The notes under the pieces: model-generated
The model's input: only the letters and a program-made list of their open reading frames with translations
What the model was told of the DNA's origin: nothing
The model's database searches: none
Program-made: the position numbers and the translations under genes
In this document: positions 1 to 10,328 of the stretch, one piece after another
Position numbering within the stretch: position 1 is the stretch's first letter
Layout: every line of letters starts with the position of its first letter
Assembly (NCBI RefSeq): GCF_013378445.1
Contig: NZ_JABXYK010000006.1
Coordinates: forward strand, 248,001-312,000
Source of the DNA: Mycoplana rhizolycopersici
GTDB lineage: Bacteria > Pseudomonadota > Alphaproteobacteria > Rhizobiales > Rhizobiaceae
Direction: 5' to 3'
DNA length: 64,000 bases

Positions 1-1
1 C

Positions 2-1054
2 CGCGAGACGCTGATGCGCGAGCATTTTCGCGGCGGCCAGAGCTTCTACGTCTGCCCGCGGCTCAGTGACCTTGCCGTGATCCAGGAGTTCCTGCAGCAG
101 GACGTGCCGGAGCTGAAAGTGGCGGTTGCCCACGGCCAGATGCCGGCGACAGAGCTGGAAGACATCATGAACGCCTTCTACGACGGTCGCTACGACGTGC
201 TGCTGTCGACCACCATCGTCGAATCGGGGCTGGACGTGCCGACGGCGAACACGCTGATCGTGCACCGCGCCGACATGTTCGGGCTGGCGCAGCTCTACCA
301 GCTGCGCGGTCGCGTGGGGCGTTCGAAGGTCCGCGCCTTCGCGCTGCTGACGCTGCCGGTCAACAAGAAGCTGACGGCGACCGCAGAACGGCGGCTGAAG
401 GTCCTGCAGTCGCTGGACACGCTCGGTGCCGGGTTCCAGCTCGCCAGCCACGACCTGGACATCCGCGGCGCCGGTAACCTGCTCGGCGAGGAGCAGTCCG
501 GCCATATCAAGGAGGTCGGCTTCGAACTCTACCAGCAGATGCTTGAGGAGGCCGTCGCCGAGATCAAGGGCGACGAGGAGATCGTCGATACCGGTTGGTC
601 GCCGCAGATTTCGGTCGGAACGCCTGTGATGATCCCCGACGACTACGTGCCCGACCTGCATCTGCGTCTCGGCCTCTACCGCCGGCTTGGCGAGATCACC
701 GAGCTGTCGGATATCGACGGCTTCGGCGCCGAGCTGATCGACCGCTTCGGGCCGCTGCCGATCGAGGTGCAGCATCTTTTGAAAATCGTCTACATCAAGT
801 CGCTCTGCCGCGTGGCCAATGTGGAGAAGCTGGATGCGGGGCCGAAGGGCGTCGTCGTGCAGTTCCGCCACAAGGAATTCCCGAACCCGGCGGCGCTCGT
901 CGGCTACATCGCCAAACAGGGGACGCTGGCGAAGATCCGCCCGGACCAGAGCCTGTTCCTCTCACGCGACCTGCCGACGCCGGAAAAGCGGCTGACGGGT
1001 GCGGCACAGCTGATGACGCAACTGGCGGGACTGGCGAAGCAGCCAGCAGCCTGA
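2..1054 (+). CDS. mfd: Transcription-repair coupling factor Mfd, C-terminal part
   Basis: The reading frame is open from the left edge, so the gene starts outside the window; about 350 C-terminal residues are present. Mfd is the cytoplasmic DNA translocase that removes stalled RNA polymerase and recruits UvrA to lesions on the transcribed strand. The visible part holds the second RecA-like helicase lobe, with the motif VESGLDVPTANTLIVHRAD and the arginine-finger segment QLRGRVGRS. Next come the GAGFQLASHDLDIRGAGNLLG segment, typical of the RecG/Mfd group, and the TRCF C-terminal domain (from about VPDLHLRLGLYRRL), which interacts with UvrA or inhibits it. The downstream neighbour is convergent. 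The family match is very strong. Confidence 0.95.
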   Translation, partial: RETLMREHFRGGQSFYVCPRLSDLAVIQEFLQQDVPELKVAVAHGQMPATELEDIMNAFYDGRYDVLLSTTIVESGLDVPTANTLIVHRADMFGLAQLYQLRGRVGRSKVRAFALLTLPVNKKLTATAERRLKVLQSLDTLGAGFQLASHDLDIRGAGNLLGEEQSGHIKEVGFELYQQMLEEAVAEIKGDEEIVDTGWSPQISVGTPVMIPDDYVPDLHLRLGLYRRLGEITELSDIDGFGAELIDRFGPLPIEVQHLLKIVYIKSLCRVANVEKLDAGPKGVVVQFRHKEFPNPAALVGYIAKQGTLAKIRPDQSLFLSRDLPTPEKRLTGAAQLMTQLAGLAKQPAA

Positions 1055-1081
1055 GAAATATCGGTAGGGAATGGAAGAGGG

Positions 1082-1753
1082 TCAGGCCTCTGCGGCCGCT
1101 TCCGCCTTTTTCAATGCGGCGACCTCGCGAAGGGCGCTGGCCAGGACATCCACGGTCTGGGCGCCCATCACCGCATACTTGTTGTCGATGATGAAGCAGG
1201 GAACCCCGGTCACACCCATTTCGCGCGCCATGCCGATTTCCTGCTTCACCGATTCGATGTCGGCGTTGGCGGAGAACAGGGCGCAGACCACCGCCCGGTC
1301 CATGCCGGCGGCCCCTGCGATGTCGAGCAGCACATTGCGATCGCCGACATTCTTGCCGTCCTCGAAATAGGCCTTGAACAGCGCCTGTGAGACCCTGCTC
1401 TGGACGTCGGGTCCTTCGATCATCGCCCAGCGCAGCAGCCGGTGCGCGTCGAGCGTGTTGGGGCTCAGCGCAATAGCGTCGAAATTGAAGTCGATACCAT
1501 CTTCGTGCCCGAGATTGGTGAGCATGCCATGGGCGCGGTCGACCGCTTCGCTGCCGCCGAGTTTTTCCGCCAGATGCTTCTTGTGGTCGAGGCCGGCGGC
1601 CGGCAGGTCAGGGTTGAGCTGATAGGGGCGGAAGGTCACGTTGACGTTCACGTCGCCGGCAACCGCGTCGATCGCCTTCTCCAGCCGCTTCTTGCCGAGA
1701 TAGCACCACGGGCAGACTACGTCGGATACGACGTCGATCGTTACGTTTTCCAT
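1082..1753 (-). CDS. DsbA-family oxidoreductase (FrnE-like)
   Basis: This is a 223-residue thioredoxin-fold protein of the DsbA/2-hydroxychromene-2-carboxylate isomerase superfamily, closest in layout to the cytoplasmic FrnE group. The active-site motif CPWC lies near residues 15-18 in the strand-helix context VVCPWCYLGKKRLEKAI. A cis-proline segment, GVTGVPCFIIDN, lies near residues 180-191, and the length is normal for the family. No signal peptide is visible, so a cytoplasmic thiol-disulfide or isomerase-like role is likely; the substrate is unknown. The gene is convergent with mfd, with only 27 bp between their stop codons. Confidence 0.85.
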   Translation of the reverse strand: MENVTIDVVSDVVCPWCYLGKKRLEKAIDAVAGDVNVNVTFRPYQLNPDLPAAGLDHKKHLAEKLGGSEAVDRAHGMLTNLGHEDGIDFNFDAIALSPNTLDAHRLLRWAMIEGPDVQSRVSQALFKAYFEDGKNVGDRNVLLDIAGAAGMDRAVVCALFSANADIESVKQEIGMAREMGVTGVPCFIIDNKYAVMGAQTVDVLASALREVAALKKAEAAAEA

Positions 1754-1860
1754 GTCCTGATCGCTTTCCTACTCGGTCATGAACCGCAGATAGTTTGCCT
1801 GGCCGATGAGTTCAATGGCCATGAGCGCCTGAACAAGCTGCGCCTGCTGCGGTTGCAGTG

Positions 1861-3672
1861 CTATTTTTGCGCCCGCACATCCCACCAGACCGGAAGCTGG
1901 TAACCGTAGAGAGGCACGGCATCAGGACGGTCGATGTAGTCGTGCCGGGCAACCCATTGCCGGCCGAGATGGTACAGCGGCAGCACGTAATGGTTGGAAA
2001 GCAGGAGGCGATCATGCGCGCGGACGGCGGAGTGGAAATCCTCGGCGCTGCGTGCGTTCAGGATCGCGTCCACCACGCGGTCGACGTCGGGATCGTTGGC
2101 GCCGGCAAAAGCTTCACTGCCCTCACGGTCACGATAGTCCGAGCGCCAGCGCACGGCCTGCTCGAGGCCCGGCGATAGCGATGAAGCGTAGGCGCGCACA
2201 ATCACATCGTAGTCAAACGTCTGCGTGCGGCTCTGATACTGCGAATCATCCACCGTCCGCACGGCGGCGCGAATGCCGAGGGCGGCGAGAAAGCGCTGAT
2301 AGGCCAGCGCCAGTTTTTCCTGGTCGGCGTTCTGCGTCATGATCTCGAAGGCGAGCGGCTTGCCATTGGCATCGCTCATCACGCCATCCTTGATGGTGTA
2401 GCCGGCCTCCTTCATCAACATGACGGCCTGTTTCAGTACCGTGCGGTCGCGGCCGGACGCATTCGTCTTCGGCCAGCGATAGGTGCCATCGAGGATTTCG
2501 GGCTCGATCCGCGCCAGCGCCGGCCCCAGCAACCTCCGTTCGCTTTGGTCCGCCGGAACGCCCAGCGAAGAAAGGTCGGAGTTCTGCCAGAAGCTCTCCG
2601 TCCGCCTGTAGGCGTTTTCGAAGAGGTTCCTGTTCACCCATTCGAAATCGAAGACGAGCGAAAGACCGTGGCGCAGGCGCGCATCGGCGAACATCGGGCG
2701 CCGCGTATTGAAGACGAAGCCCAGCATGCCCGAGGGTACCTTTGGCGTGAATTCCTCCTTGACGATCCTGCCGGACGTGACGGCCGGGAAATCGTAGCCT
2801 CGCGCCCATTTCGTCGGATTTCCTTCCTGGAAGATATCGACACTGCCCTTCTTGAACGCTTCGAACAGCGTGTTTTCCTGCAGGAAGTATTCGACGCTGA
2901 TCTGGTCGTAGTTGTCGAAGCCGATCTTGGAGGGAATATCCTTGGCCCAATAGTCCGGATTGCGCTCGTAGACGATCTTCTCGCCAGGGCGGACGTCCTT
3001 GACGCGGTAGGGACCGGAACCGAGGGGGAACGTCAGCGACGTCCGGTCGAAGCTCTCTACGTCGATCGCATGCTTCGGCAAGACCGGCGACAGCGCCAGA
3101 AGCAGTGGCGATTCTCGGTCGGCCTTGTCGTTGAAGGTGAAGCGGACGCCGTACTGGCCGATCTTTTCCGTCTTCTCGACGACGTCGAGCCTGCGGCTGA
3201 AGGGCGAACGTCCCTTGTCGCGCAGCAGTTCGAAGGAGAAGATGACGTCGTCGGGCGTGACCGGCTGTCCGTCTGCCCAGCGCGCCTTCGGGTTCAGGTT
3301 GAACTGGATGAAGCTGCGCTCGTCATCCCACTCCACTGTCTCGGCCAGCAATCCGTACATCGAGAACGCCTCGTCGCGCGAGCGCTGCATCAGCGACTCA
3401 TAGACGAGATTGCCGAATTCGGGGTCCCACATGCCGCGCGCTGTGGTGCGCATGCTCTTCAGGATGAAGGGGTTGAGGTTGTCGAAGGTGCCGACGACGC
3501 CATAGGTGATCTTGCCACCCTTTCTGACGTCCGGATTCACATAGGGAAAGTGCTTGTAGTCCGGCGGCAGCGCGGGCTCGCCGTGCATTGCTATGCCATG
3601 CACCGGTGCCGCATGCGCCTGGCCGAACGGGGCTGCAAGAGCAAGGCAGAGTGCCGTCAATAGAACTCGCAA
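1861..3672 (-). CDS. Peptide ABC transporter substrate-binding protein (SBP family 5, YejA-like)
   Basis: This is a 603-residue periplasmic solute-binding protein. An N-terminal signal peptide ends at about residues 20-22 (QAHA-AP). The SBP_bac_5 core follows; it contains RWADGQPVTPDDVIFSFELL (about residue 132) and the family hallmark LGSGPYRVKDVRPGEKI. The mature N-terminus (HGIAMHGEPALPPDYKHFPY, GGKITYGVVGTFDNLNPF) resembles the YejA branch, which feeds oligopeptides or microcin C to the YejBEF permease. No permease or ATPase genes are adjacent, so it is either an orphan binding protein or its operon lies elsewhere. Substrate assignment is inference. Confidence 0.88.
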   Translation of the reverse strand: MRVLLTALCLALAAPFGQAHAAPVHGIAMHGEPALPPDYKHFPYVNPDVRKGGKITYGVVGTFDNLNPFILKSMRTTARGMWDPEFGNLVYESLMQRSRDEAFSMYGLLAETVEWDDERSFIQFNLNPKARWADGQPVTPDDVIFSFELLRDKGRSPFSRRLDVVEKTEKIGQYGVRFTFNDKADRESPLLLALSPVLPKHAIDVESFDRTSLTFPLGSGPYRVKDVRPGEKIVYERNPDYWAKDIPSKIGFDNYDQISVEYFLQENTLFEAFKKGSVDIFQEGNPTKWARGYDFPAVTSGRIVKEEFTPKVPSGMLGFVFNTRRPMFADARLRHGLSLVFDFEWVNRNLFENAYRRTESFWQNSDLSSLGVPADQSERRLLGPALARIEPEILDGTYRWPKTNASGRDRTVLKQAVMLMKEAGYTIKDGVMSDANGKPLAFEIMTQNADQEKLALAYQRFLAALGIRAAVRTVDDSQYQSRTQTFDYDVIVRAYASSLSPGLEQAVRWRSDYRDREGSEAFAGANDPDVDRVVDAILNARSAEDFHSAVRAHDRLLLSNHYVLPLYHLGRQWVARHDYIDRPDAVPLYGYQLPVWWDVRAQK

Positions 3673-3936
3673 CGTGATACCTCTTCAACAACGCATATCG
3701 ATTCGCGACAACTTACAGTCTCGGACATGCGGCAAACAATGATGGTTCCGCTATTTCAGGAACTGCGGGTAAAAATGCGACGAAAGACTGGATATCCATC
3801 GCGCCACATTGTAACAGGATGCCTGAAAGCGGGTCATTCAAATGCCTCAATTCGCCGACAGAGAGCGCATAGCTGACCAGAACATTTCATGGGCGAAAAA
3901 ACGCTCGGCATCGGACTTCAGGAGACGGAACCGGTT

Positions 3937-4560
3937 ATGATCTTTAAATCGAGCTTTACCAAGCAGGCAGTGCTTTCCGCATTTGCAGTTTCGCTTGCTG
4001 CCGGCGCGCTGCCTTCCACCGCCGCCGCACAGCAGGCCGGGGCACCGCAGGGCTGGTTCAAGGTCTGCACGAAGCAGGAAGACAACGATGTCTGCATCGT
4101 CCAGAACCTTCTGACCGCCGGCGGCGGCCAACTGCTGACGGCCGTTGGCCTGATCACGGTAGAGGGCAAGGTGAACCGCAAGATCATGCAGGTCTCGGTG
4201 CCGAGCGCGCGGCTGATCCCGCCGGGCGTCGCCATGCAGATCGATGGCGGCAAGGCGCAGAAGCTCGATTACGCCATCTGTATGCCGGACAAGTGCGTGG
4301 CCGAAGTTCCGCTGACCGACCAGATGCTGGCCAGCCTGAAGAAGGGCGGCGAGGTTGTGTTTACCTCGATCAATTTCCAGCGTTCGCCGAACCCGATCAA
4401 GATGTCGCTCGCCGGTTTCACGGGCGCCTTCGATGGCGAACCGATCGAGCAGTCGAAGCTTGAGGAGCGCCAGCGCCTGCTGCAGGAAGAAATGCAGAAG
4501 AAGGCCGACGAAGCCCGCAAGAAGCTCGAAGACGCCCAGAAGGCGGCCAAGAGCCAGTAA
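3937..4560 (+). CDS. Invasion-associated locus B (IalB) family protein
   Basis: This is a 207-residue exported protein. The ATG at 3937 is chosen because GGAGA lies 11 bases upstream and a normal signal peptide follows (FKSSFTKQAVLSAFAVSLAA, cleaved near AAA-QQ); an upstream in-frame start would put 16 polar residues before it. The body has paired cysteines (VCTKQEDNDVCIVQ and ICMPDKCVAE) and the GWFKVC opening typical of IalB proteins, named from Bartonella and widespread in Rhizobiales. The C-terminal 45 residues are a charged helix rich in E, K and A, probably a coiled coil. The biochemical function of the family is unknown. A bidirectional terminator follows. Confidence 0.85.
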   Translation: MIFKSSFTKQAVLSAFAVSLAAGALPSTAAAQQAGAPQGWFKVCTKQEDNDVCIVQNLLTAGGGQLLTAVGLITVEGKVNRKIMQVSVPSARLIPPGVAMQIDGGKAQKLDYAICMPDKCVAEVPLTDQMLASLKKGGEVVFTSINFQRSPNPIKMSLAGFTGAFDGEPIEQSKLEERQRLLQEEMQKKADEARKKLEDAQKAAKSQ

Positions 4561-4582
4561 ACGGCTTTTCCCTGGAATTGCG

Positions 4583-4611
4583 AAAAACCCGGCCTTGCGG
4601 CCGGGTTTTTT
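4583..4611. terminator. Bidirectional rho-independent terminator (ialB / hspQ)
   Basis: The inverted repeat CCCGGCC-TTGC-GGCCGGG is flanked by an A-run on the left and a T-run on the right. It can therefore terminate the plus-strand IalB gene and the convergent minus-strand hspQ. Confidence 0.85.
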
Positions 4612-4652
4612 GATTCACCATGCACGATGATCCAATCGTCGTCTAAGAACGG

Positions 4653-4988
4653 TCAGTGGACGATGCCGGCGTCGATTTTCCAGTGATAGGTGCCACCGTC
4701 GTCGGGCGCCATTAACGCCCGCACCTGCGCATGCCGGAGCGGAACGCCGCTGTCGTCCGGCACGAGGTTCTGCTCGGAGACATAGGCGACGTATTCGGTT
4801 TCGTCGTTCTCGGCGAACAGGTGGTAGAACGGCTGGTCTTTCGACGGGCGAATTTCCGTAGGGATCGAATTCCACCACTCTTCGGTGTTGGCGAATTCGG
4901 GATCGACGTCAAAGACCACGCCGCGGAACGGATAGGTCCGGTGGCGGACCACGTCTCCTATACCGTACTTCGCAGTTCTGATTCTCAT
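4653..4988 (-). CDS. hspQ: Heat shock protein HspQ
   Basis: This is a 111-residue protein of the HspQ/YccV family. In E. coli and Salmonella, HspQ binds hemimethylated DNA and acts as a specificity-enhancing factor and substrate of Lon. The diagnostic pattern is present: KYGIGDVVRHRTYPFRGVV at the N-terminus, followed by DVDPEFANTEEWWNSI, QPFYHLFAE and YVAYVSEQNL. The ATG at 4988 is preferred over an upstream TTG because AAGGAAGG sits 7 bases before it. It is a stand-alone gene sharing a terminator with the IalB gene. No heat-shock promoter was assigned. Confidence 0.9.
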   Translation of the reverse strand: MRIRTAKYGIGDVVRHRTYPFRGVVFDVDPEFANTEEWWNSIPTEIRPSKDQPFYHLFAENDETEYVAYVSEQNLVPDDSGVPLRHAQVRALMAPDDGGTYHWKIDAGIVH

Positions 4989-5212
4989 ATCGGGCCTTCC
5001 TTTCAAGTTATATTTGGGAAGGATCGCGTAAAACTCAAGGGCTTAACGCAGTTACGGAAAAATCCGCTTTAAGTGGCGCGCTTTGCTTCGCCGGCCGGGG
5101 AGACTTCGTGGCGAAGCGCCCCTTCGCCAAGCTCAGCCGCTTGGTCGTGCAAGGCCCGCTGATTGCGTCGCTGCATTTTTCCCGGCGCGGGACTTCGTCT
5201 GACCACTTTACA

Positions 5213-5240
5213 GAAAAGCCCGGCACGTGGCCGGGCTTCT
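5213..5240 (-). terminator. Rho-independent terminator of glnA
   Basis: On the minus strand the hairpin AAGCCCGG-CCACGT-GCCGGGCTT is followed by TTCTG. It lies about 40 bp after the glnA stop codon. The remaining sequence between hspQ and glnA (about 4989-5212) shows no gene I recognise. Confidence 0.7.
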
Positions 5241-5278
5241 CCAGTTCGTGCTCCTGGCATGCGCCGGAGCGATCGGCA

Positions 5279-6688
5279 TCAGGCCGAGTAGTACATGTCG
5301 AACTCGACCGGGTGCGGCGTCATTTCGTAACGCATGACTTCCGCCATCTTCAGTTCGATGTAGGCGTCGATCTGGTCGTCGTCGAAGACGCCGCCGGCCG
5401 TCAGGAACTTGCGGTCCTTGTCGAGGTTCTCGAGCGCTTCGCGCAGCGAGCCGCAGACGGTCGGGATCTTCTTCAATTCCTTCGGCGGCAGGTCGTACAG
5501 GTCCTTGTCCATGGCCTTGCCCGGATGGATCTTGTTCTTGATGCCGTCGAGGCCCGCCATCAGCATGGCGGCGAAGCCGAGGTAGGGGTTGCCGAGCGGG
5601 TCGGGGAAGCGGACTTCAACGCGCTTGGACTTCGGACCCGTACCGAACGGGATGCGGCACGATGCCGAACGGTTTCGAGCCGAATAGGCGAGCAGAACCG
5701 GAGCCTCATAGCCCGGGACGAGACGCTTGTAGGAGTTCGTCGTCGGGTTGGTGAAGGCGTTGATCGCCTTGGCGTGCTTGATGATGCCGCCGATGTAGAA
5801 CAGGCAGCTCTCGGAGAGGCCGGCATACTCGTCGCCTGCGAAGGTCGGCTTGCCGTCCTTCCAGATCGACTGGTGGACGTGCATGCCCGAGCCGTTGTCG
5901 CCGAAGATCGGCTTCGGCATGAAGGTTGCCGTCTTGCCGTAGGCATTGGCGACCTGGTGGACGACGTACTTGTAGATCTGCATCTTGTCGGCGTTGCGAA
6001 CCAGCGTGTCGAACTTGACGCCGAGCTCGTGCTGGGCAGCAGCCACTTCATGGTGCTGCTTTTCAACGACGACGCCCATTTCGGCCAGAACCGTCAGCAT
6101 TTCGGAACGCATGTCCTGGCAGCTGTCGATCGGCGGAACCGGGAAATAGCCGCCCTTGACGCGCGGACGGTGACCGAGGTTGCCGGTGTCGTAGTCGGTG
6201 TCGTCATTGGACGGCAGTTCGGAGGAGTCGAGCTTGAAGCCGGTGTTGTAGGGATCAGCCTTGTACTTGACGTCGTCGAAGACGAAGAATTCGGGCTCGG
6301 GGCCCACGTAGATGGTGTCGCCGATTCCGGAAGCCTTGAGGTAGGCTTCGGCCTTCTTGGCAACGCCGCGCGGGTCGCGGTTGTAGGCTTCGCCGGACAC
6401 CGGATCGAGAATGTCACAGAAGATGACCATCGTGGACTGGGCGAAGAAAGGATCCATGTGGACAGTTGCCGGATCCGGCATCAGGACCATGTCCGACTCG
6501 TTGATGGCCTTCCAGCCTGCGATCGAGGAGCCGTCGAACATAACGCCATCGGCGAACATGTCTTCATCGACGCAGGAGACGTCCATCGTCACGTGCTGCA
6601 GCTTGCCCTTAACGTCGGTAAAGCGCAAGTCCACGAACTTGACGTCGTTCTCCTTGATTTGCTTCAGGATATCGTTGGCAGTCGTCAT
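5279..6688 (-). CDS. glnA: Glutamine synthetase type I
   Basis: This 469-residue GSI ligates ammonia to glutamate using ATP and is the main cytoplasmic entry point for nitrogen. Visible signatures are FDGSSIAGW (residues about 51-59), the ATP-site pattern [16 protein letters not shown] (about 257-272) and the segment [10 protein letters not shown] with the substrate-binding arginines. The adenylylation site, [11 protein letters not shown], has its tyrosine near residue 397, so GlnE-dependent control is expected. The gene lies 63 bp downstream of glnB on the same strand, the usual rhizobial glnBA order, so it is probably co-transcribed from the sigma-54-type promoters upstream of glnB. Confidence 0.97.
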   Translation of the reverse strand: MTTANDILKQIKENDVKFVDLRFTDVKGKLQHVTMDVSCVDEDMFADGVMFDGSSIAGWKAINESDMVLMPDPATVHMDPFFAQSTMVIFCDILDPVSGEAYNRDPRGVAKKAEAYLKASGIGDTIYVGPEPEFFVFDDVKYKADPYNTGFKLDSSELPSNDDTDYDTGNLGHRPRVKGGYFPVPPIDSCQDMRSEMLTVLAEMGVVVEKQHHEVAAAQHELGVKFDTLVRNADKMQIYKYVVHQVANAYGKTATFMPKPIFGDNGSGMHVHQSIWKDGKPTFAGDEYAGLSESCLFYIGGIIKHAKAINAFTNPTTNSYKRLVPGYEAPVLLAYSARNRSASCRIPFGTGPKSKRVEVRFPDPLGNPYLGFAAMLMAGLDGIKNKIHPGKAMDKDLYDLPPKELKKIPTVCGSLREALENLDKDRKFLTAGGVFDDDQIDAYIELKMAEVMRYEMTPHPVEFDMYYSA

Positions 6689-6751
6689 GTTTTGAAAGTC
6701 CCTATTTGAGATGACGAGGTAGAAAACCTTGGCCGGACGGCCAGGCGGGGA

Positions 6752-7279
<528 letters not shown>

Positions 7280-7361
7280 CTAAAATTCGGACTGCAAACG
7301 GACGTTTTTTCTTGGGGCAGCGCCAACGAGAGCTGCTATTCGGCTTTTCGCACGTATTTTA

Positions 7362-7378
7362 AGCACCAAATGGATGCA
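7362..7378. promoter_or_regulatory. Putative NtrC-binding site upstream of glnB
   Basis: The 17-base near-palindrome AGCACCAAATGGATGCA matches the NtrC consensus TGCACC-N5-GGTGCA at all but two fixed positions. It lies about 175 bp upstream of the distal -24 element, a usual enhancer distance for sigma-54 activators. It could also lie in the 5' region of the divergent nnr gene. Confidence 0.55.
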
Positions 7379-7455
7379 GATGCACAAATAATACCCAGGA
7401 GTGGTTGAAATTTTAAGCCTTGGCGACGGTGATCCTTTGAGTGCATTGTCGAGCG

Positions 7456-8937
7456 ATGCACAAGGAGCTCGATACGATCGTCGTCACGCCGGAGGAAATG
7501 GCCGGCATCGACAAGGCGGCCGCCGACAGCGGCATCGACAGCCTTGCGCTGATGGAGCGGGCAGGGCAGGCGGTGGCGGCCGCAGCGCTTCGCCGCTTTC
7601 CGGGCGCCCTGCGATTTGTCGTCCTCGCCGGGCCGGGCAACAATGGCGGCGACGGCTATGTGGCCGCCAGGGCCCTTGCTGAGGCCGGGGCCGCCGTTTT
7701 CCTCTATCGGCTGGCCACGCCCCGCGCCCGATCCGACGCCGGCAGGGCGAGCGAGCGCTTCGGCGGCTCCATCAACCCGCTCGACCAGTATGTGCCGGCG
7801 ATCGGCGACGTGGTGATCGACGCACTCTTCGGCGCGGGATTGTCGCGCGATCTCGATCCTGTGGTTTGCAAACTCATTGACCGCGTCAACGGGCTGGCGC
7901 TGCCGGTCCTGGCTGTCGACCTGCCGAGCGGTGTAGACGGACGTACCGGCCTGGTTCGGGGGGGCGCCTTCGAGGCCGTCCACACGGTGACCTTCATGTG
8001 CCGGAAGCCCGGCCATCTGCTGATGCCTGGCCGGTCGCTATGCGGTGAGCTCGAGGTGTTCGATATCGGCGTTCCTCCCCGGATTGTTCTTGCCGCGTCC
8101 CATCATCTGCGCGTCAATGTGCCCGACGTGTGGGCGATGAGCCTGCCGAAAGCAGCAGCGAGTGCGCACAAATACGGGCACGGGCATCTGGCCGTCTTTT
8201 CCGGCGGGGCGCTTGCCACCGGCGCCGCGCGCCTCTCGGCGACGGCCGGATTGCATGCCGGGGCGGGGCTCGTCACCGTCCTCTCGCCGGCCGGGGCAGG
8301 CGCAGCCAATGCAGCCCAGCTGACGGCGGTGATGCTGCGTGAGATAGACGGTGTGGCGGCTCTAGACGCACTTCTCGCCGATCCCCGCTATTCCGCCTTC
8401 GTGCTTGGCCCCGGCTTCGGTGATCTGGACCGGGCCAGAGCCTACGTTGGGAGGCTCTCGGAACGACCGCTGGTTCTCGACGCCGACGGCATCACGGCGT
8501 TTCGCGAGCGGCCGGAAGCGCTGTTCGAAGCCTTCGACGGCGGGCAGACGCGGCTCGTGCTGACACCGCATGACGGCGAATTCTCCCGGCTGTTTCCCGA
8601 TATCGCCGCGGACGCCGCCCTTTCGAAGGTCGACAGAGCCAGAGCGGCTGCGGCACGCAGCCATGCGGTCATCGTTCTGAAGGGGGCGGACACGGTGATC
8701 GCAGCGCCGGACGGACGGGCGCTGATCAACGACAACGCCCCGCCGTGGCTTGCAACCGCCGGCTCCGGGGACGTGCTTTCCGGCATCATCGGCGCGCATC
8801 TGGCGCAGGGTATGCCGGCCTTCGAGGCCGCCGCCGCCGGTGTGTGGCGACACGGAGAAGCCGCGCACCGCGCCGGCCCCGGCCTGACCGCCGAAGACCT
8901 CGTCGATTTCCTGAAGGGGATCGCCGAGTTCGAGTGA
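7456..8937 (+). CDS. nnr: Bifunctional NAD(P)H-hydrate epimerase / ADP-dependent dehydratase
   Basis: This roughly 493-residue cytoplasmic metabolite-repair enzyme restores damaged NADH and NADPH hydrates. The N-terminal YjeF_N epimerase domain (about residues 1-215) contains LAGPGNNGGDGYVAAR and VIDALFGAGLSRDL. The C-terminal ribokinase-like dehydratase domain (about 225-490) contains the AHKYGHGHLAVFSGG opening, the VLGPGFG loop, LTPHDGEFSRL and the ADP-binding GSGDVLSGIIGAHLAQG. The ATG at 7456 is used; a GTG 15 bases earlier is possible, and neither has a clear ribosome binding site. The gene diverges from glnB. Both domains look intact. Confidence 0.93.
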   Translation: MHKELDTIVVTPEEMAGIDKAAADSGIDSLALMERAGQAVAAAALRRFPGALRFVVLAGPGNNGGDGYVAARALAEAGAAVFLYRLATPRARSDAGRASERFGGSINPLDQYVPAIGDVVIDALFGAGLSRDLDPVVCKLIDRVNGLALPVLAVDLPSGVDGRTGLVRGGAFEAVHTVTFMCRKPGHLLMPGRSLCGELEVFDIGVPPRIVLAASHHLRVNVPDVWAMSLPKAAASAHKYGHGHLAVFSGGALATGAARLSATAGLHAGAGLVTVLSPAGAGAANAAQLTAVMLREIDGVAALDALLADPRYSAFVLGPGFGDLDRARAYVGRLSERPLVLDADGITAFRERPEALFEAFDGGQTRLVLTPHDGEFSRLFPDIAADAALSKVDRARAAAARSHAVIVLKGADTVIAAPDGRALINDNAPPWLATAGSGDVLSGIIGAHLAQGMPAFEAAAAGVWRHGEAAHRAGPGLTAEDLVDFLKGIAEFE

Positions 8938-9252
8938 CACGGGACAGGGTCACGTGCTCCCCGGTGCGGCGCTCCGATCGCAGCCTGCCCTGTCAGTTCC
9001 GGTAACGCAATTGGCGGGGCAGCAGGCATTGCCAACACCTACGCTCTCACGTGGCCAGCTGCGCGCCCCGCCGTGTCTGGCATCGCAAGGATCACGCCTC
9101 CTCGTCATGCGTCGTGGGCGATCGCCGCCGGTGTACGTCAAAGTCAGAACTTTCCCATCGTGCTCTGCACCCATGAGCCCGGAACGCTTCCCTTTGGCGA
9201 TGAACGGCTCTAAAGCATTGCCAATCGCAGCGAAGATGGTGGACGCCGACGC
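8938..9252. other. Intergenic, no gene recognised
   Basis: This 315-bp stretch between nnr and the EamA transporter has short open frames on both strands, but none shows a family motif or a good ribosome binding site. I see no strong terminator. It presumably holds the promoter of the transporter. Confidence 0.5.
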
Positions 9253-10146
9253 ATGGGCCTGATCGACATCGCTCTCCTGGTGCTGGTCGCAGCCGTCTGG
9301 GGTTTCAATTTCGTCGTCATCAAGATCGGGATCGCGAACTTCCCGCCTATCCTGTTTTCAGCGCTCCGCTTCCTCTTCGCAGCCCTGCCGCTGGTCTTTT
9401 TCCTGCCGCGTCCCGCCGTGCCGCTGCGCCTCATTCTCGGCATCGGGCTTATTCTGGGCGTCGTGAAGTTCAGCCTGCTCTTCATCGGCATGGATATCGG
9501 CATTTCCGCCGGGCTCGCTTCGCTGCTGCTGCAGTCACAGGCCTTCTTCACCGTCATTCTGGCGGCGTCGATCTATGGCGAGCGGCCGAGGCCGGTGCAG
9601 ATTGCCGGCATTCTTGTCGCCCTCGGCGGAATGGCCGCGATCGCCACGACCGTCGATGCCGGCTTCACCTATACGGGATTGGCACTGGTGCTGGCGGCCG
9701 GCCTGTCCTGGGCCGTTTCGAACATTCTGATGAAGAAGGTCGGCAAGGTAGACATGCTGGCGCTGATGGTATGGGTCAGCCTCGTTCCCCCGATCCCCCT
9801 GGCCATCATTTCGCTTCTGACGGAGGGATGGGACCGCGACCTGATGGCTCTCGCCACCCTGTCCTGGGAAGGAATCGGCGCCGTCGCCTACATCGCCTAC
9901 GCCACCACAGTCTTCGGCTTCGGCGTCTGGGGCTACATGATCCGCAAGCACGGTGTCTCCACCGTGGCGCCGTTTTCTCTGCTGGTTCCCGTGTTCGGCA
10001 TGAGTTCCTCCGCTCTCGTTCTCGGCGAGAGTTTCGGCAATTCGCGTCTTGCCGGCGCCGCCCTCGTCGTCTGCGGGCTGGTGCTGACTGCGCTCGGCCC
10101 CCGGATCGTCGATCGCATGCGTCCTCCCGTGACGGCGGAGACGTAG
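9253..10146 (+). CDS. EamA-family (DMT superfamily) transporter
   Basis: This is a 297-residue inner-membrane protein with about ten hydrophobic helices in two homologous halves, the standard layout of the drug/metabolite transporter superfamily. The first helix, LLVLVAAVWGFNFVVIKIGI, and the following PPILFSALRFLFAALPLVFF are typical of the EamA (RhaT/YdcZ-like) group, which includes O-acetylserine/cysteine exporters and RarD relatives. The second repeat begins near GLALVLAAGLSWAVSNILMKK. The substrate cannot be deduced. It stands alone; an IS630 remnant follows downstream. Confidence 0.88.
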   Translation: MGLIDIALLVLVAAVWGFNFVVIKIGIANFPPILFSALRFLFAALPLVFFLPRPAVPLRLILGIGLILGVVKFSLLFIGMDIGISAGLASLLLQSQAFFTVILAASIYGERPRPVQIAGILVALGGMAAIATTVDAGFTYTGLALVLAAGLSWAVSNILMKKVGKVDMLALMVWVSLVPPIPLAIISLLTEGWDRDLMALATLSWEGIGAVAYIAYATTVFGFGVWGYMIRKHGVSTVAPFSLLVPVFGMSSSALVLGESFGNSRLAGAALVVCGLVLTALGPRIVDRMRPPVTAET

Positions 10147-10328
10147 CGCGCGGCCGTCACGGCCGCGCCACCGCGGAGCCTTCATGTGCGGTGAGGTCTA
10201 GCAGAAGTGGTAGTCGGTGCTTGATGAGTTTGACGTCGGCTGGCGAGGCAAAGCCAAGATGCCGATTTGTCACGTCGACTATTGGCTCTTTCGGTCATTT
10301 ATGAGGCGGGGGCTCGCAGAGGACGCGC

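Noticed and set aside
5108-6709. 533-codon open frame antisense to glnA
   Set aside because: It is the mirror of a highly conserved gene in GC-rich DNA; the translation has no motif and no ribosome binding site.
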